Positions 23,342 through 35,951 of a stretch of 64,000 nt of DNA are shown here, piece by piece. The notes under the pieces were generated by a model, which saw only the letters and a list, made by a program, of their open reading frames with translations, had not been told where the DNA came from and did not search any database. Position 1 is the stretch's first letter, and the number at the start of each line of letters is the position of its first letter. The stretch is from Anaeramoeba flamelloides (taxonomy: Eukaryota; Metamonada; Anaeramoebidae): NCBI GenBank assembly GCA_027625915.1, contig JANTQA010000042.1:3298001-3362000 (forward strand), in the 5' to 3' direction. A program made the position numbers and the translations under genes.

Positions 23342-25150
23342 ATGAAATACTTACCGAGAAGATCTCAATTACTCCTTTGTTTTTTTATCTTAACGCTTGT
23401 TTATAATTTGCTACATGTTAAAGCACTTGAGACCCTGCCTGTCTATCGACTACTGCATTCTGAACAAATAAGCACAACAACAGGTAAAACTTTTATACGG
23501 GGTACGACGAGTGCATCTGTTCCATCCTCCCAAACAAAAACTTATTTCGAATGCGCCGAAAACCTAAAAAAGTCCTCAGCAACACTCAGCCAAGACACAG
23601 AAACAGAAACAGAAACAGAAACAGAAATTCCACCAAACAATGAACAAGAAGACTTTGTTAAATGCTTTAAAGGAACTGTTGCGGTCTTCCCATTATTTTC
23701 CTTACTTGAATTTGACATTAGCTTATTTTCCGAAGGCGGATCGTGCAAAGGTATTTTAATTGTCTTACCACGAGACTTGTTAACAACAAAAACACAAGAA
23801 TTCGTTACCTTCCAAAACGAAGAAGAAAGAGAAAGTAAGGAAGAAATTATTAAAAAGCTTGGCCAAATTGAATCGATCTTAATTGAAAAGGAATTTAGGG
23901 TACCAATTTATTTTATCAACGAAGACGAGGTCTCGCACTTATTCTCCTTTGACAATTTAAATTCAGAAAATAAAGCAAACAAACAAGGGGGCTACAACTT
24001 AAAAATTGTTGGCAAGCCAGGAAACAAAAAGAAAATTAAGCAGGTTTCCTCATTAGAGGCATGGCTCCCAACGGACCTTGATGAAGAAGGGAAATTAAAG
24101 CCAACAATCATCATTACTGCCAATTACGACACATTTAGCATTTCACCAGCACTTTCTTCCGGGCTTGAATCAGGTAACAATGCGGTTGGTGTGCTCGTTG
24201 AACTCTCAAGATTGTTTAAAAAGCTATATAGCAACCCACAAACGAAGGGGCAATATAATTTATTATTTGTGTTAAACAGTGGCTCAAAGCAAAATTATTT
24301 GGGTACCAAAAAATGGATTTCTTCTGTAGACCGAAAGGTACTAGAGTCAGTTGAGCTGGTATTATGCCTAGACTCATTGGCAATCTACGATGACGATTTG
24401 GAAAGCAAAAGAAATAATGATCTCTTCATCCATTATTCAAATGGTGGGAAGGTTGAAGTAGACAAAACGGTTCCAATGAAATTTCAATCCGTCTCAAAAT
24501 TGTTTGGAATCAATGCCCAAACCGTAACCAAAAAAATCATGAAAAATAACCCCTTAATATCATTTGAACACGAAATTTTTTATAGAAAGAAATTAAAAGC
24601 AATTACAATTTCAAACTTTCAATCTTATAATCAAACAATTCGAAAAGGTAGTTTATTAGATCTTCAAAAAGAATCAAATACCAATAACAATCATATGAAA
24701 ACAATTACAACTTTAATCGCAGAATTCCTTTCAAAAATGATTTATAAACCACAGGAAAAAGAACAACCAATCGCTATTTTCGAAAATAATTTCGAACCAA
24801 ATAATTTAGTAATTCAAAATATTAATAAAATGCTGTCAAAGTATAACAGATTCTCACCATTTTTGGAAAAAGACGAGCAATTCCTTTTAAATTTAGAAAA
24901 CACTTTTAAAAGCTTTGGACTGGATACAAAAATTGAATCTAAAAAAATTTCTTTAAAAAAGGAAACCTACTATTATTCTGGCACTCAAGCGAAATTAACA
25001 ATTTTTAAAGTCAAATCATTGCTTTTTGAATTTTTTGTTTTTATCATTTCATTGATTTATCTTGCTGGCTTATATTACATTTTAAATGGGAAAAAGAAAA
25101 CTATGTTAGAAATTAAACAATTAATTAACAATAGGAAAAAAAAAGATTAA
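23342..25150 (+). CDS. NCLN: Nicalin (BOS complex subunit of the ER translocon)
   Basis: A single 602-residue frame from an ATG in A-rich context to TAA, close to the 563 residues of human nicalin. It starts with a signal peptide (LLLCFFILTLVYNLL, residues about 11-25), then the nicastrin/M28-peptidase-like lumenal domain: YRLLHSEQ, GILIVLPRDLL, VPIYFINEDEV, TIIITANYDTFSISPALSSG, NAVGVLVELSRLFKKLY, YNLLFVLNSG, YLGTKKWI, VLCLDSLAIY, FEHEIFYRKKLKAITISN. One membrane segment near the C-terminus (FFVFIISLIYLAGLYYIL) precedes a basic tail. Nicalin works with NOMO and TMEM147 at the back of Sec61 during multipass membrane protein insertion; it keeps the peptidase fold without activity. Here the family's AHYD is ANYD. 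A (CAGAAA)n run encodes a TETETE tract near residue 84. Confidence 0.93.
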   Translation: MKYLPRRSQLLLCFFILTLVYNLLHVKALETLPVYRLLHSEQISTTTGKTFIRGTTSASVPSSQTKTYFECAENLKKSSATLSQDTETETETETEIPPNNEQEDFVKCFKGTVAVFPLFSLLEFDISLFSEGGSCKGILIVLPRDLLTTKTQEFVTFQNEEERESKEEIIKKLGQIESILIEKEFRVPIYFINEDEVSHLFSFDNLNSENKANKQGGYNLKIVGKPGNKKKIKQVSSLEAWLPTDLDEEGKLKPTIIITANYDTFSISPALSSGLESGNNAVGVLVELSRLFKKLYSNPQTKGQYNLLFVLNSGSKQNYLGTKKWISSVDRKVLESVELVLCLDSLAIYDDDLESKRNNDLFIHYSNGGKVEVDKTVPMKFQSVSKLFGINAQTVTKKIMKNNPLISFEHEIFYRKKLKAITISNFQSYNQTIRKGSLLDLQKESNTNNNHMKTITTLIAEFLSKMIYKPQEKEQPIAIFENNFEPNNLVIQNINKMLSKYNRFSPFLEKDEQFLLNLENTFKSFGLDTKIESKKISLKKETYYYSGTQAKLTIFKVKSLLFEFFVFIISLIYLAGLYYILNGKKKTMLEIKQLINNRKKKD

Positions 25151-25676
25151 ATAATTTTTCAAAATTTTTCCCCCATTTTTTTTTTTTTTTTTTTTTTTAT
25201 ATTTTTTTATTTTTCATAAGTGAAGAAATAAATATTTATGGATTAATATTTGATTTATTTATCTATTTGTTTTATTTGTGAATACACACCCCTCTCTTAA
25301 TAGACGACTCATTCTTATTATTATTATTATTATTTCTTTCCTTTTATGTTTTAAAAATACTTTTTTTTTTTTTTTTTTCTTATATGAAAAAATAGAAATT
25401 ATACTTCACTTCAAATAAAAACCTTCAATAGATCATCCATTATAGTAATTCTCAGAAAATGGGTGTATAAGAAATATAAATAAAACCAATGATTAGAACT
25501 TTTGATTTACTTCCCAATTTAATAAACTTTATGGGTTATCTGATTGAAAATGGGGAAATAAAGAAAAAAATTAATCCAAGAAAGAAAAATTTATCAATTA
25601 AAATGATAAAAACTTTATATATAATTTAAAAAACAAATCAATTAAAGGGTTTCAAAAAATTGAAAATTTAAATAAT
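25151..25676. other. 3' flank of nicalin
   Basis: T-rich tracts and AATAAA-like strings just past the stop codon fit a polyadenylation region. An (ATT)n run lies near 25315-25335. Nothing else seen. Confidence 0.5.
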
Positions 25677-26960
25677 ATTTATTTATTATGAGAAAGGAGT
25701 AATCAAAGAAAATTTACTAAATAAAAAAGAGAAGAAGAAAAATAATTAAAACTTTAAAGTAAAAAAAATATTATATCATTTACATTACCATATTAAAAAT
25801 TATCCACATCATGAAAAAGGAGGAGTAAAAACCTGATAGAATGAAAAATCTAAAAGAAATTATTGAACATGAAAATAACATTGATTTTAACCCAATTTGA
25901 ATAAAAATTATAAAAAATATTTTTATAATTTAGAATATATTGGAAAATTAGTTTATTATAGACATAAATATACAATAATTTAATAGAAAAAAAAACTATC
26001 AATTTTATTTATTCATAAAAAAGGATTTGAATGGGTAATTTGAATTACATACTTATATGTTTTAATCGATGTTGACAAAGATTATTTTAAAAAAACTATT
26101 TGAGAAATTAATGATAAAGTATTAGAAATTGTTCTCAGATATACAATTTGAATTTAGAACTAGAAATATTAATAGAGCACCCACTCTTACTTCGTAAAAA
26201 TTAACTTTCAAATATTATTCAAAACCATAAAATAAAAATGGCAACCAAGATATATAACAATGTTTTCATTCAATTCTAATTGTTTAATCATAGAATGTAT
26301 TTTAAAAAAAATATCATAAATAAAAATTTCTTGCCTTGAAAAAGAAATCAGAATATGACACATTTAAAAAAAAAGAAATATTTAAAAAATGTGATTATTG
26401 TACTCAATATTATGAAAATATAAATCACTTCATTTTGTAATGTGAAAGATATAAATTTATCAGAATCAAAGGGAAAAGAAAATTAGTAAAAAGTTTAGAA
26501 AAAAATTTATATAAAAATGTTATCCTTATGAAAAATACTTAAAAAATCTTTAATCTGACTAATCAAAATTACGAAATTTATTTTTCTTATCTATAATTTT
26601 TCATCAAAGCTCTTATTGTTAAAAAAATTAAGGTGATAAAGAAAAAATTGAAAATAAAAAATTGAAAATTTAAAATTTCTTCAATAGTTAGAAATATACA
26701 AATCCAGGTACATAGTGCCCTAACTCTTCAGAGTTGTGGAATAACAATTTATTAATCACAGTTTGTGTAATCTTATTTAATGCTAATAATCTTGCTAACA
26801 TGTTTTTACCACTCCTGTTTCAGGATGTGGATAATTTTTAATATGGTAATGTAAATGATATAATATTTTTTTTACTTTAAATTTTTAATTATTTTTCTTC
26901 TTCTCTTTTTTATTTAGTAAATTTTCTTTGATTACTCCTTTCTCACAATAAATAAATAAA
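25677..26960. mobile_element. 1.3-kb element with near-identical 130-bp inverted arms
   Basis: The arms 25688-25818 and 26821-26952 match with only about three differences over 130 bp (ATGAGAAAGGAGTAATCAAA at the outer end, TTACATTACCATATTAAAAA further in). Weaker mirror similarity continues about 30 bp inward. Borders are TTATTTATT-rich, so the target duplication is unclear. The interior is a degenerate LINE piece. It sits between the convergent 3' ends of nicalin and the ALFY-like gene. Whether this is one mobile unit or two inverted copies of a repeat around a LINE cannot be settled here. Confidence 0.7.
25850..26690 (+). mobile_element. Degenerate LINE 3' region inside the long-arm element
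   Basis: Broken frames include CDYCTQYYENINHFIL followed after a stop by CERYKF, the C-terminal zinc-binding pattern seen in the other LINE pieces, and a tail resembling theirs. No intact domain. Confidence 0.5.
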
Positions 26961-27017
26961 TAAATAAAACTTTTTTAAAAAAATTATTTTTTATTAAAAT
27001 AATATAAAGGAGAAGGT

Positions 27018-27048
<31 letters not shown>

Positions 27049-28312
27049 ATTTCCCCAGTTCAATTATTAGATTTGGATTTTTTTTATTTAAAAACTTAGG
27101 AATTGTTTGGATGTCTTCAAATATTGAACATTAATATCAAAATTATACTAAACTTGAAAAATGATTATTTAAATAATAGAAAAGTTTTGTTCCTAGTTTA
27201 TCAGTGATTCAATTTTAACCTAAGAACAAAAATATTAAATAATGGGAAGTTTTGAATTAACATAAAAACACCATTTCAAAAATTGTAACACACCTGAAAT
27301 AATAAATTGAAAAAAAAAATATCCTTTGCTATTCAAGAATAAAATTTAATTAAATCTGATTTTTATTTAACAATTAAATCACTCTAAATAAATCAAAACC
27401 TGATATTATAACAATAAAACAAAAGATAAAACTTAAAAAAAAAGTTTGTCGCAATTTTAAAAAGAGCATTATATATTTTTTTTGATTGAACTTTCACTGA
27501 AAAAAAAGCTAAGAACAAGATTTTTACTTAATAATTAAATTCATTTTAAAAGATATTACATAGCCTGAAATTTTCATGGTGATTATTTGTCTTTTTGAAG
27601 ATCTTTTTGTTTTTTCCCACACAGATCTTTTTCAAAAAAAGTATCAAAATAAAAAAAATAAATAAAAACAAAAATTTTCAGAATTATAAAAGAAAAAGAA
27701 CGAAAAAGAAAAAGAAAAAGTATTTTAATAATGAAACAAAAAAAAAACAAAACTGAAATTTACAAAATTAGAAAATATGATTCTGATCCCAAGATTTGAA
27801 AATATTTTTTTGATAAAAATACTGGATAAACCATCAAAACAACTTCCATTAACATTATAAAGTCAGTGAAAATTTTTTTGAAAAATAATTTATATACTTG
27901 ATTATGCAAAATTTAAATTTTTATTTTTGTTTTCAACTTTTATCCACCACAAACCATCAAATCAAACTCTATTTTTTTAATCTACAAAGTCTGATGTAAA
28001 AGATTTCCTATTTTTTTTTAATAATAGAGAATGTACTTCTTGAATAATAATATGATTTGATTTAAAAATTTTATTTCAAGTAAATTCGGTAATTTCGTAA
28101 ACAAAAATAAATACTTTAAAAATTAATAACAGAAAAAAAGAAATTAAGTTTTTTTTAAAAAAAAAATCAAATTTATTTTACAATGATTAATATTCTAATA
28201 ATAATGATAATATATTATCAAAAAATATGGGGAATAAGTTAGATGGGGAATAGGAATAATAAATAAAAATAAATAAATAAAAAAAAAACAATTGGAATAT
28301 TGATCACTATTT
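26961..28312. other. Intergenic between convergent genes
   Basis: AT-rich with a (TA)n run at about 27023-27048. No gene or recognised repeat; the right part is the 3' flank of the ALFY-like gene. Confidence 0.55.
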
Positions 28313-30132
28313 TTAATCTTTTTCAATTTCCCCCTTTTCAGAATTTATTAATAAATGACAGTTTTTACATAGCAATCTTGAATTTTTTCTTTTTTTTTCA
28401 TAAGGAATTGAGCACTTCTTACAAATAAACTTGTTACAATTTACACACAATTTTTTTCTTCTTTTAAAATTAAAATTTTTTTCACATACATGACATTTAG
28501 TAATTGTTTGCAAATTTTGCTTATTGAACTTAAAAGAGTCATTTTTTAATGTTAATACATACACACCATCTAAAGTACCACAATATATTCTTTGTTGGTT
28601 TGGCAACAAATAGATCGGATTTATTGGTCCCGAATTAATTATTGGCGATCGCCAAATTAATTTGAATGCAAAGGGTATTTTTGTCTTGCTCTTTATATTA
28701 GATGAGACTTGATCCAAATTTTTCTTAATTTTCCAAAAGATAATTTCTCCAGATTGATGCCCGGTAATGTATCGAAATGCGTTATTATAATCGTCATCCA
28801 TTTTACTTATCAATTGGCAAGTGATTTTTTCTTTGGATAACAATTGTAATTTTTCGTGAGCTAACAATTCACCATTGATTGAAAATAATTTCATTTCGTT
28901 GGAATCTGAGACTAATATTTCACCATTATATTTATTAATTGTAATATTATTAATTCCAGATGAAAAATTATTTATTCTTCTGATCAGTCGTTTTTTATTT
29001 AAATCCCAAATTATTAAGGTCTTGTCTTTAGATCCACTTACAATTATCGAATATGTTAAGCAAATATCCAATGCGGTTATTTTGGATTGGTGCCCAAAGA
29101 AATGCCCCTCAAATATCATTTGGAATTTTTTTTTTTTTTGCAATTGCAAATTTTTTTTGATATTTGTGATTTTCCAATATTTGATAACTAAATCTTTTCC
29201 CGCAGTAACCAAATATTTATTATTTTGGGATAAACATACCCTTTTAATTTTGCCTATATGTGGGTTTTCATTAATTAATAATATTTTTTGATCATTTGAT
29301 AATAATCTAATCGAATTATCTAAATATGACCAATCAAAAAAGGTGATAATATTCGAGAGACAAATCAATCGGTTTTTTTTGACAATTATAATATCCTTTC
29401 GATTTCCGATTGTGTACGGTTTGATGTCACCTATTTCATCATGCAATTGCTTAAATAATGAAACTGTGATTTTATTTATATTTTGGAATAACCCATTGTT
29501 ATCCCTTTCCGCGTTATCCCCGCCATTAAGAAGAATCTTTTCATTATGATCAGTATGTTCATTATTGTTGCTCTGAATTAAATTATTATTATTCCCATTA
29601 TTATTTTGGTTTGCATTGATTTTTTGTTTTTTTCGTGATTTTCTTTTTGGATGTGGCTTTTTAGTAAATAATTGTTTTGGGCACTGCCCAAAACTTTCAA
29701 TTTGGGTTAATAAAGCTTTTTTCAAAATGGGATCTTTTATTAATTTAAAATCAATTACATTTTCATAAGTTAAATAATAAAATACATTATGCGCCTTGAC
29801 CGCTTCAATGCCTTTTTGTTTATAACCAAATATTAAATCAATCCATTCATTCAAATGCCCACTTACATAATCACTTTCTAACGCACTTCTCATTATCCTA
29901 ATAAAATTTTCTGGGGAGCCATTTGCCCATGGTGGTAATTCAACATCGTCAACCTTTATTAGTGTTTCATAAGAAAAACCAAAGTCAAAATTATTTTCGT
30001 TTCTTAAAAAATTTGGTAAATAGTAAAATTCTGGTATTAATTCTTTAACATTTGAGTTAATTCGGTAACTTGAATTCTCCCAACTTGTTTTTATAGATCT
30101 AAACAGCCTATCTGGATTATCAAATTTTCCAC
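28313..30132 (-). CDS. ALFY-like gene, last exon: BEACH C-terminal half, WD40, FYVE-like
   Basis: It starts after the acceptor ATGTAG with [11 protein letters not shown], completing a glycine codon from the previous exon. BEACH hallmarks follow: [41 protein letters not shown]. After a basic/Asn linker come at least two clear WD40 blades ([33 protein letters not shown]) and weaker ones. The C-terminus has a C-x2-C cluster (CHVC, CVNC, CKKC, CKNC) with KRRKKL before the third cysteine, like a FYVE finger but without its usual RHHCR core. Stop TAA at 28313. Confidence 0.93.
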
Positions 30133-33100
30133 CTACATTATTTTTTTTTTTTTTTTTTTTTTTGTTGTTGTTATGTAATAATTTTTTAAAATTAGAAATA
30201 ATTAATTAAAATCGGTGTAATTTCAAGAATATTTAAAAAATTATTATTCAGAAGAATATCAATAAACAATTGTGTCATCAGGTGCCTTAGATTACCGTAG
30301 AGTGTCATCGAGTATCTTGGAGTGCCGTGGAGTGTCTATCTTTTCCAGAATTCAAAAGAATTGAAAAAAATCAAAAATTTTACTCAATTCTTTTGAATCC
30401 TGAAGCTAATGGAGGTTTTTTTTTGATTTGAAAAATAAACCGAAATTTTTTTAAATTTTCTTTTTATTTCTCAAATCAATAAAAACCTAACACCAACAAT
30501 ATTTAAAATAGGAAGGGTTCAACTTCCATTTTAAAATTACGAAATTTCACAAATTATCTAAACAGATATTCTTATGTTTATGATAAGAATAAAATAATAA
30601 AAAATTTTCCAACTTATGCAAAAAACAACTCTAATCTAGAAATTATTAAAGATATCGATCATTTTTTTTGGAACATCCTATGAAAAAAATCTAACAATTT
30701 GGATTTTAGAATTAAATCAAATAAACCAAAATAATAAACAATAATATCTTTGATATTATTCAAAACAAAGATTCATTATTTGTCTTATCATTCACCAAAT
30801 GATAAAGAAAATTATGATTCTTTATTAAAATTTCTAAACAAAAATTTAGAAATTAGGGAAGCACCGTAGAGTGCCGTAGAGTGCCGTCAAGTGCCTAGGT
30901 TTTCTTGAGGTTTTCTGTTTTATTTGTGAAGTTTTCTAGGTTTTTTTTACTTTAGAAATAAACCGAAAATTTATTAAAATTTTCGGTTTATTTCTAAAGC
31001 AAAAAAAACCTAACGAAAATCTATCGATTTTCCAAATAAACAGAAAATCTCAAGAAAAGCTAACGATGGTTTTCCAAAATTCAAAAGAATAGAGAAAAAT
31101 CAAAGATTTCACTCAATTCTTTTAAATTCTGGAAAAGATAACGGTGTTTTTTTTTAATTTAAGAAATAAACCGAAAAATTATTAAAATTTTCTGTTTATT
31201 TTTTAAATTAAAAAAAACCTAACGACTGTAAGAGGAAACTAGTTTCCTCACTTCAAAATAAAAAAGAAAGAAAATGATATTTTTTATTCTTGTTTTTTTG
31301 ATTGATTGAATATTGTTTTGAACAAGTGTAATTTAATTAATCATCATTCTAATAAGTGGCGAGTAAAAATTTTAAAAGTTTGGTTCATAAAATAAAAAAA
31401 AATTACTCGTGCAATTACACTACAATTTCACGAATATTAATAATTAAAAATCGTGTAAGAGATTTTTTTCATGTAAGGTATTTTTTTCAATACTATAATT
31501 CAAAGATTTTAAATTTGTTCTTTATTAAAATAAAATTCCGTTTTGCAGCAATAAATACACCTTAATGCCATTTTCTCAATTCTTTTTGATTTTACTGAAA
31601 CCAATTGAATTTATTTTTTATATAAACTATTTCCAAAAAAGCAGGGAGGATAATTAAGTATAAAATATCTTTATTAAACCCAAAATGACTATTTAAATAT
31701 CCAAAATTGCTATTTGTCATTAATTGAATGTTTGTAATAAATTGATTTGCTTATTTATAAGACAATACAGAAATAAAATATCTGGAAGTTTCTGATCTTT
31801 ATTTTATATGATATTTTTTCGGTTGAAAATTAATAGGTTTTTTTTTTTCTTTTTGATCAGAAATTTTTTTTTCTAAAAGAGGTTTTTTCTTGAAAAAAAT
31901 GTGAATCGAAGAAAAAACTTATAGCTGTTTTTTATTGTTTAAAAAATCGTTTATGTACTTGTCATATTTCCTCCTTTTTTTTGAAATTTATCATACTTTG
32001 TTTTGGATAAAAAAAAAGTGTGTAATTTTTTCATATTTTTTGGAAATATTTTGATGGATATATTGTGAAATACTCAAAATAAATTAGTTCTTGATTTAAT
32101 CAGTAGTAATATTCTTCTTAATTTTATATTATCAATCTAGGAATAGTTCCAAAAAAGGAAAATAATATCTGAAATGTAAAAAATTAATACCCCACTTTTT
32201 TGGAAATACCTTAGGCTATCAAATTTTTTTATATTGTCAAATTTTTTTTTAAAAAAAATTGTAATGTAAAGGAAAATTTAAAAATATTTTAAAGTTGTTC
32301 ATTTATAATGTATTAAAAAAAAAAAAAAAAAAAATTAATAAAACTAATATCTACAAACCTTGGAATTGTATAAAATGTGAAGAAAAAGGCTCCAATCGAA
32401 CTAAATAATATAAAACAATCCCCATACTTGAATAGTGACTACCATAATGAAACTTAGGAATTAAAGGATCATCCCAATTTTCATAATTTTTTTGAAATGA
32501 TTTTATTCGACTTTGATCTTGAGCACCCATCTTGAAAATGGTTTAATATATTGTTAAAAAGATGATAATAAATAACATATAAATACATGTACATATATGC
32601 GTATATAGATACAAAGATAAATATTTTTATATATTTTAATAGAGTTATTTAATAATGATTAATTAAAAATCACAATAAAGCTGAAAATGGTAAGAAGATG
32701 AAGATGAAGAGGAAGAAGAAAAAGAAGAAGAAGAAAGAAGAAGAAGAAAGAAGAAGAAGAAAGAAAAAATAATAATAAAGTAAATGATTTTACTGGTTTC
32801 GACAAATCTCTATAATTCTTTGGATCACTTAAATCAATTGTCTCGCTAGTATAATTTGATAAAACCCAAGGGAAAACGGGGTATTGGGTTAAATCATTAA
32901 AGCTTCTACCGGCCAAAGTATTTAAATGTATTAAATATTCAAAATTTGAAATCTTTCCATCAACCCATTTTAATTGGATATTTTTTAAATAATTTTTTTT
33001 GTTTTTAATATTTTTTAATAATTGCATTTCTTGGGTTTTTTTCTTCTTATAATCTATCTTTGTTAACTTTTTGGCTGTATTTTTCAAATTTGTTTGGAAA

Positions 33101-34979
33101 TTAGACAAATATTGTGATTTTGAAATGATCTTTGAATATATTTTATTTCTTTCCTTTTCATTTGTAAAAATCAAAAAATAATTTTGGCCCAATTCACAAA
33201 AGATTTCAATACTATTATTCTGTGAATATTTATTTCTTTTAAACACGTTTTTAATATCCAAATAACTCCGTTTAATGCATTTATGGTTTATTTTATTTGC
33301 TTCACCGATTTCAAAAAATTCGTTATTTTCAGTGATTGTAAAATTTGTAATAATATAAAAATTATATTTACAAATCAAAAAAATTGATTTAATATTATGA
33401 AAGTTCCATAAGAGTGAGCAAGGAAACTTTTTTTGAATTATATTATTATCCTTTGGGTCCAATCTTCTTAAAATTCTTTGATCTTCAATTATACCTTCAT
33501 CGTCGTCATCGTCGTCGCCGTCATTACCTTCGTCATCATTCTTGTTGCTTTCATTGATATTTTTATTTTTTTTTTCATCATCCTCATCCTCTTCCTCATC
33601 CTCATCCTCATCCTCATTCACATCATTGTCTTCGTCCTGGTCTTCATTATTGTCGGTAGAAAGTAAGTTTTTAACCTCTTTTAAATTTAATGAAAGAAAT
33701 AATAATTTTTCATCTATTCCCCATGGATTCTTAGTAGTTTTTTTTATTGTACTTCTTTGGTATGAAACTAATGAGTCTGTTGATAATGTTACTCTTTTTT
33801 TAAAATTTATATTGATTTTTCCAGATTGATAAGAATTATGTGGAATGAATTTCCAATTTTTTACTAATCTTTTTTTCATATTCGAAAAACCTTCAATATT
33901 GTCCAATTTCCAATATTTAAAAAAAATTACTTTATCAATTATTTCATTTTTATTATCGTTCGTCGTGGTGGTGGTAATAGTAGTGGTATTATTATCATTA
34001 TCATTTTGATGATTTTTAAATTTTAAATTATGAAAAAGGTTAATTTGTAAAAGTAATTTTTTTTTATTTTTCTTCCATTGACTTTTTAATAATTGTAAAA
34101 GATCCAAATCGTCTAATCTATTTTTTCTAACATTTTCCTTTTCCATTTCACTAATCTTTTTTGTATTTAATAAGTAATTTTGTGAATTTTGTGAAAAAAA
34201 CTGTGATTTTTTAGTTTCAATTAAATCAATTTGTAAACAACTTTCTTTCTTTCTTTGCAGAATACTTTGATTAAATTTATTGATTTTTATATTTTGTTCT
34301 TTTCTGATTTGTTTATTTTCCATTTTTATTTTTTCTAACAATTCTTGGAATAACTTGTTATTTTTTAATTCTTTTTGAGTTTTATGATTTTGAAAAATTT
34401 CATCTATTTTTTTGATAAATTCTTTTTTTTTTATTTTGTTTTCGGATTTTGAATTATTTTTATTCATTTTTGTATCTGGAATTAAAAAAATAATATTTGG
34501 TTTATTGTTTAATATATACATCCAAATTATTTGTAAATAATTATTGGTTTTTTTATCATTAAAATTGTTGAACATGTAATCTAAAAGGGGGTAATAAAAA
34601 TTTAATTCAAAATCATTGTTAATTAAATAATGTAATTTTGAAATGATTAATTTAATAATGGAATTGAACTTTTTTATTTTTTTTTTATGATTACTATTAA
34701 TTAAATGATTCATAATATCATTAATTTTTTTTTTTAATTGTTTTAAAAAGTTCAGAATTTTTTTTTTTTCATCTTTTTTTAATTTATTCTCTTTTTTTTG
34801 ATTTATTAGTATTATCAACCATTTTTGAGTAAATTTCTAACAAATTAAATAAAAATTTAAAAACAATAAATTCGTTCGAATTAAACATTCCTATGAAATA
34901 ATTCTCTAATAAAATATTTAGAAAAATATCCAATAAAGTTAATATATTACAGTTATTATTATTATTATTATTGTTGTTG

Positions 34980-35046
<67 letters not shown>

Positions 35047-35068
35047 AATTATTATTATTATTATTATT

Positions 35069-35137
<69 letters not shown>

Positions 35138-35178
35138 ATCATGATCATGATCATGATCATTATTGTTGTTGTTGTTAC

Positions 35179-35209
<31 letters not shown>

Positions 35210-35863
35210 GTTATCATTATTTTTATTATTATTATTATTTATATTTTTATTATCATTATTATTATTATTATTATTTTTCTTATCATTTTTCTTATCATTA
35301 ACTCTATGAATATTTGTAATTAATTTATTAAATGAATTTATTAATTCAAAAAATAAATTTTGTAAAAATATTTTTTTTAAATCATTTCCTTTTTTGATCT
35401 GGGATAAAATCAATAATATTTCTAAAAAGATAAAAAAAATATTTGGATTATTAAAATTTTTTAATAGCAAACTTTTTAAAAATTTTATTAATTTCTTGTT
35501 AATTTCTGAATTAAGAAAAAATAATTTTATTTCTTTAACACAAGTTAATAATTGTCTTTTATATTCAAAACCTTCATTATTTTTTTCATTTTCATTATTA
35601 TTATTATTATTAAAATCATTGTCTTTTTTGTTACATCCTTTATTTTGTATTTGATTATTATTCTCGCTTTGTTTAGTTTTAATTTCAATTTGGTTTTTGG
35701 TTTTATTGTTTCCTTTTTTGGTTTGGCTTTCAAGAGTATTGTTCTCATTTTGATTTTTATTATTATTATTATGTTTTTCATTATCTTTATTTTGATTTTG
35801 GTTTTTCTTTCCAGTTGTTGAATTATTGTTTTCATTTTCTTGATGATAATTCTCTATATTTTC

Positions 35864-35951
<88 letters not shown>

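Noticed and set aside
35141-35323. Long plus-strand frames of Ile, Val, Leu or Tyr across the poly-Asn and poly-Glu regions of the ALFY-like gene
   Set aside because: They are the opposite-strand or shifted readings of triplet repeats in a minus-strand gene with strong homology.
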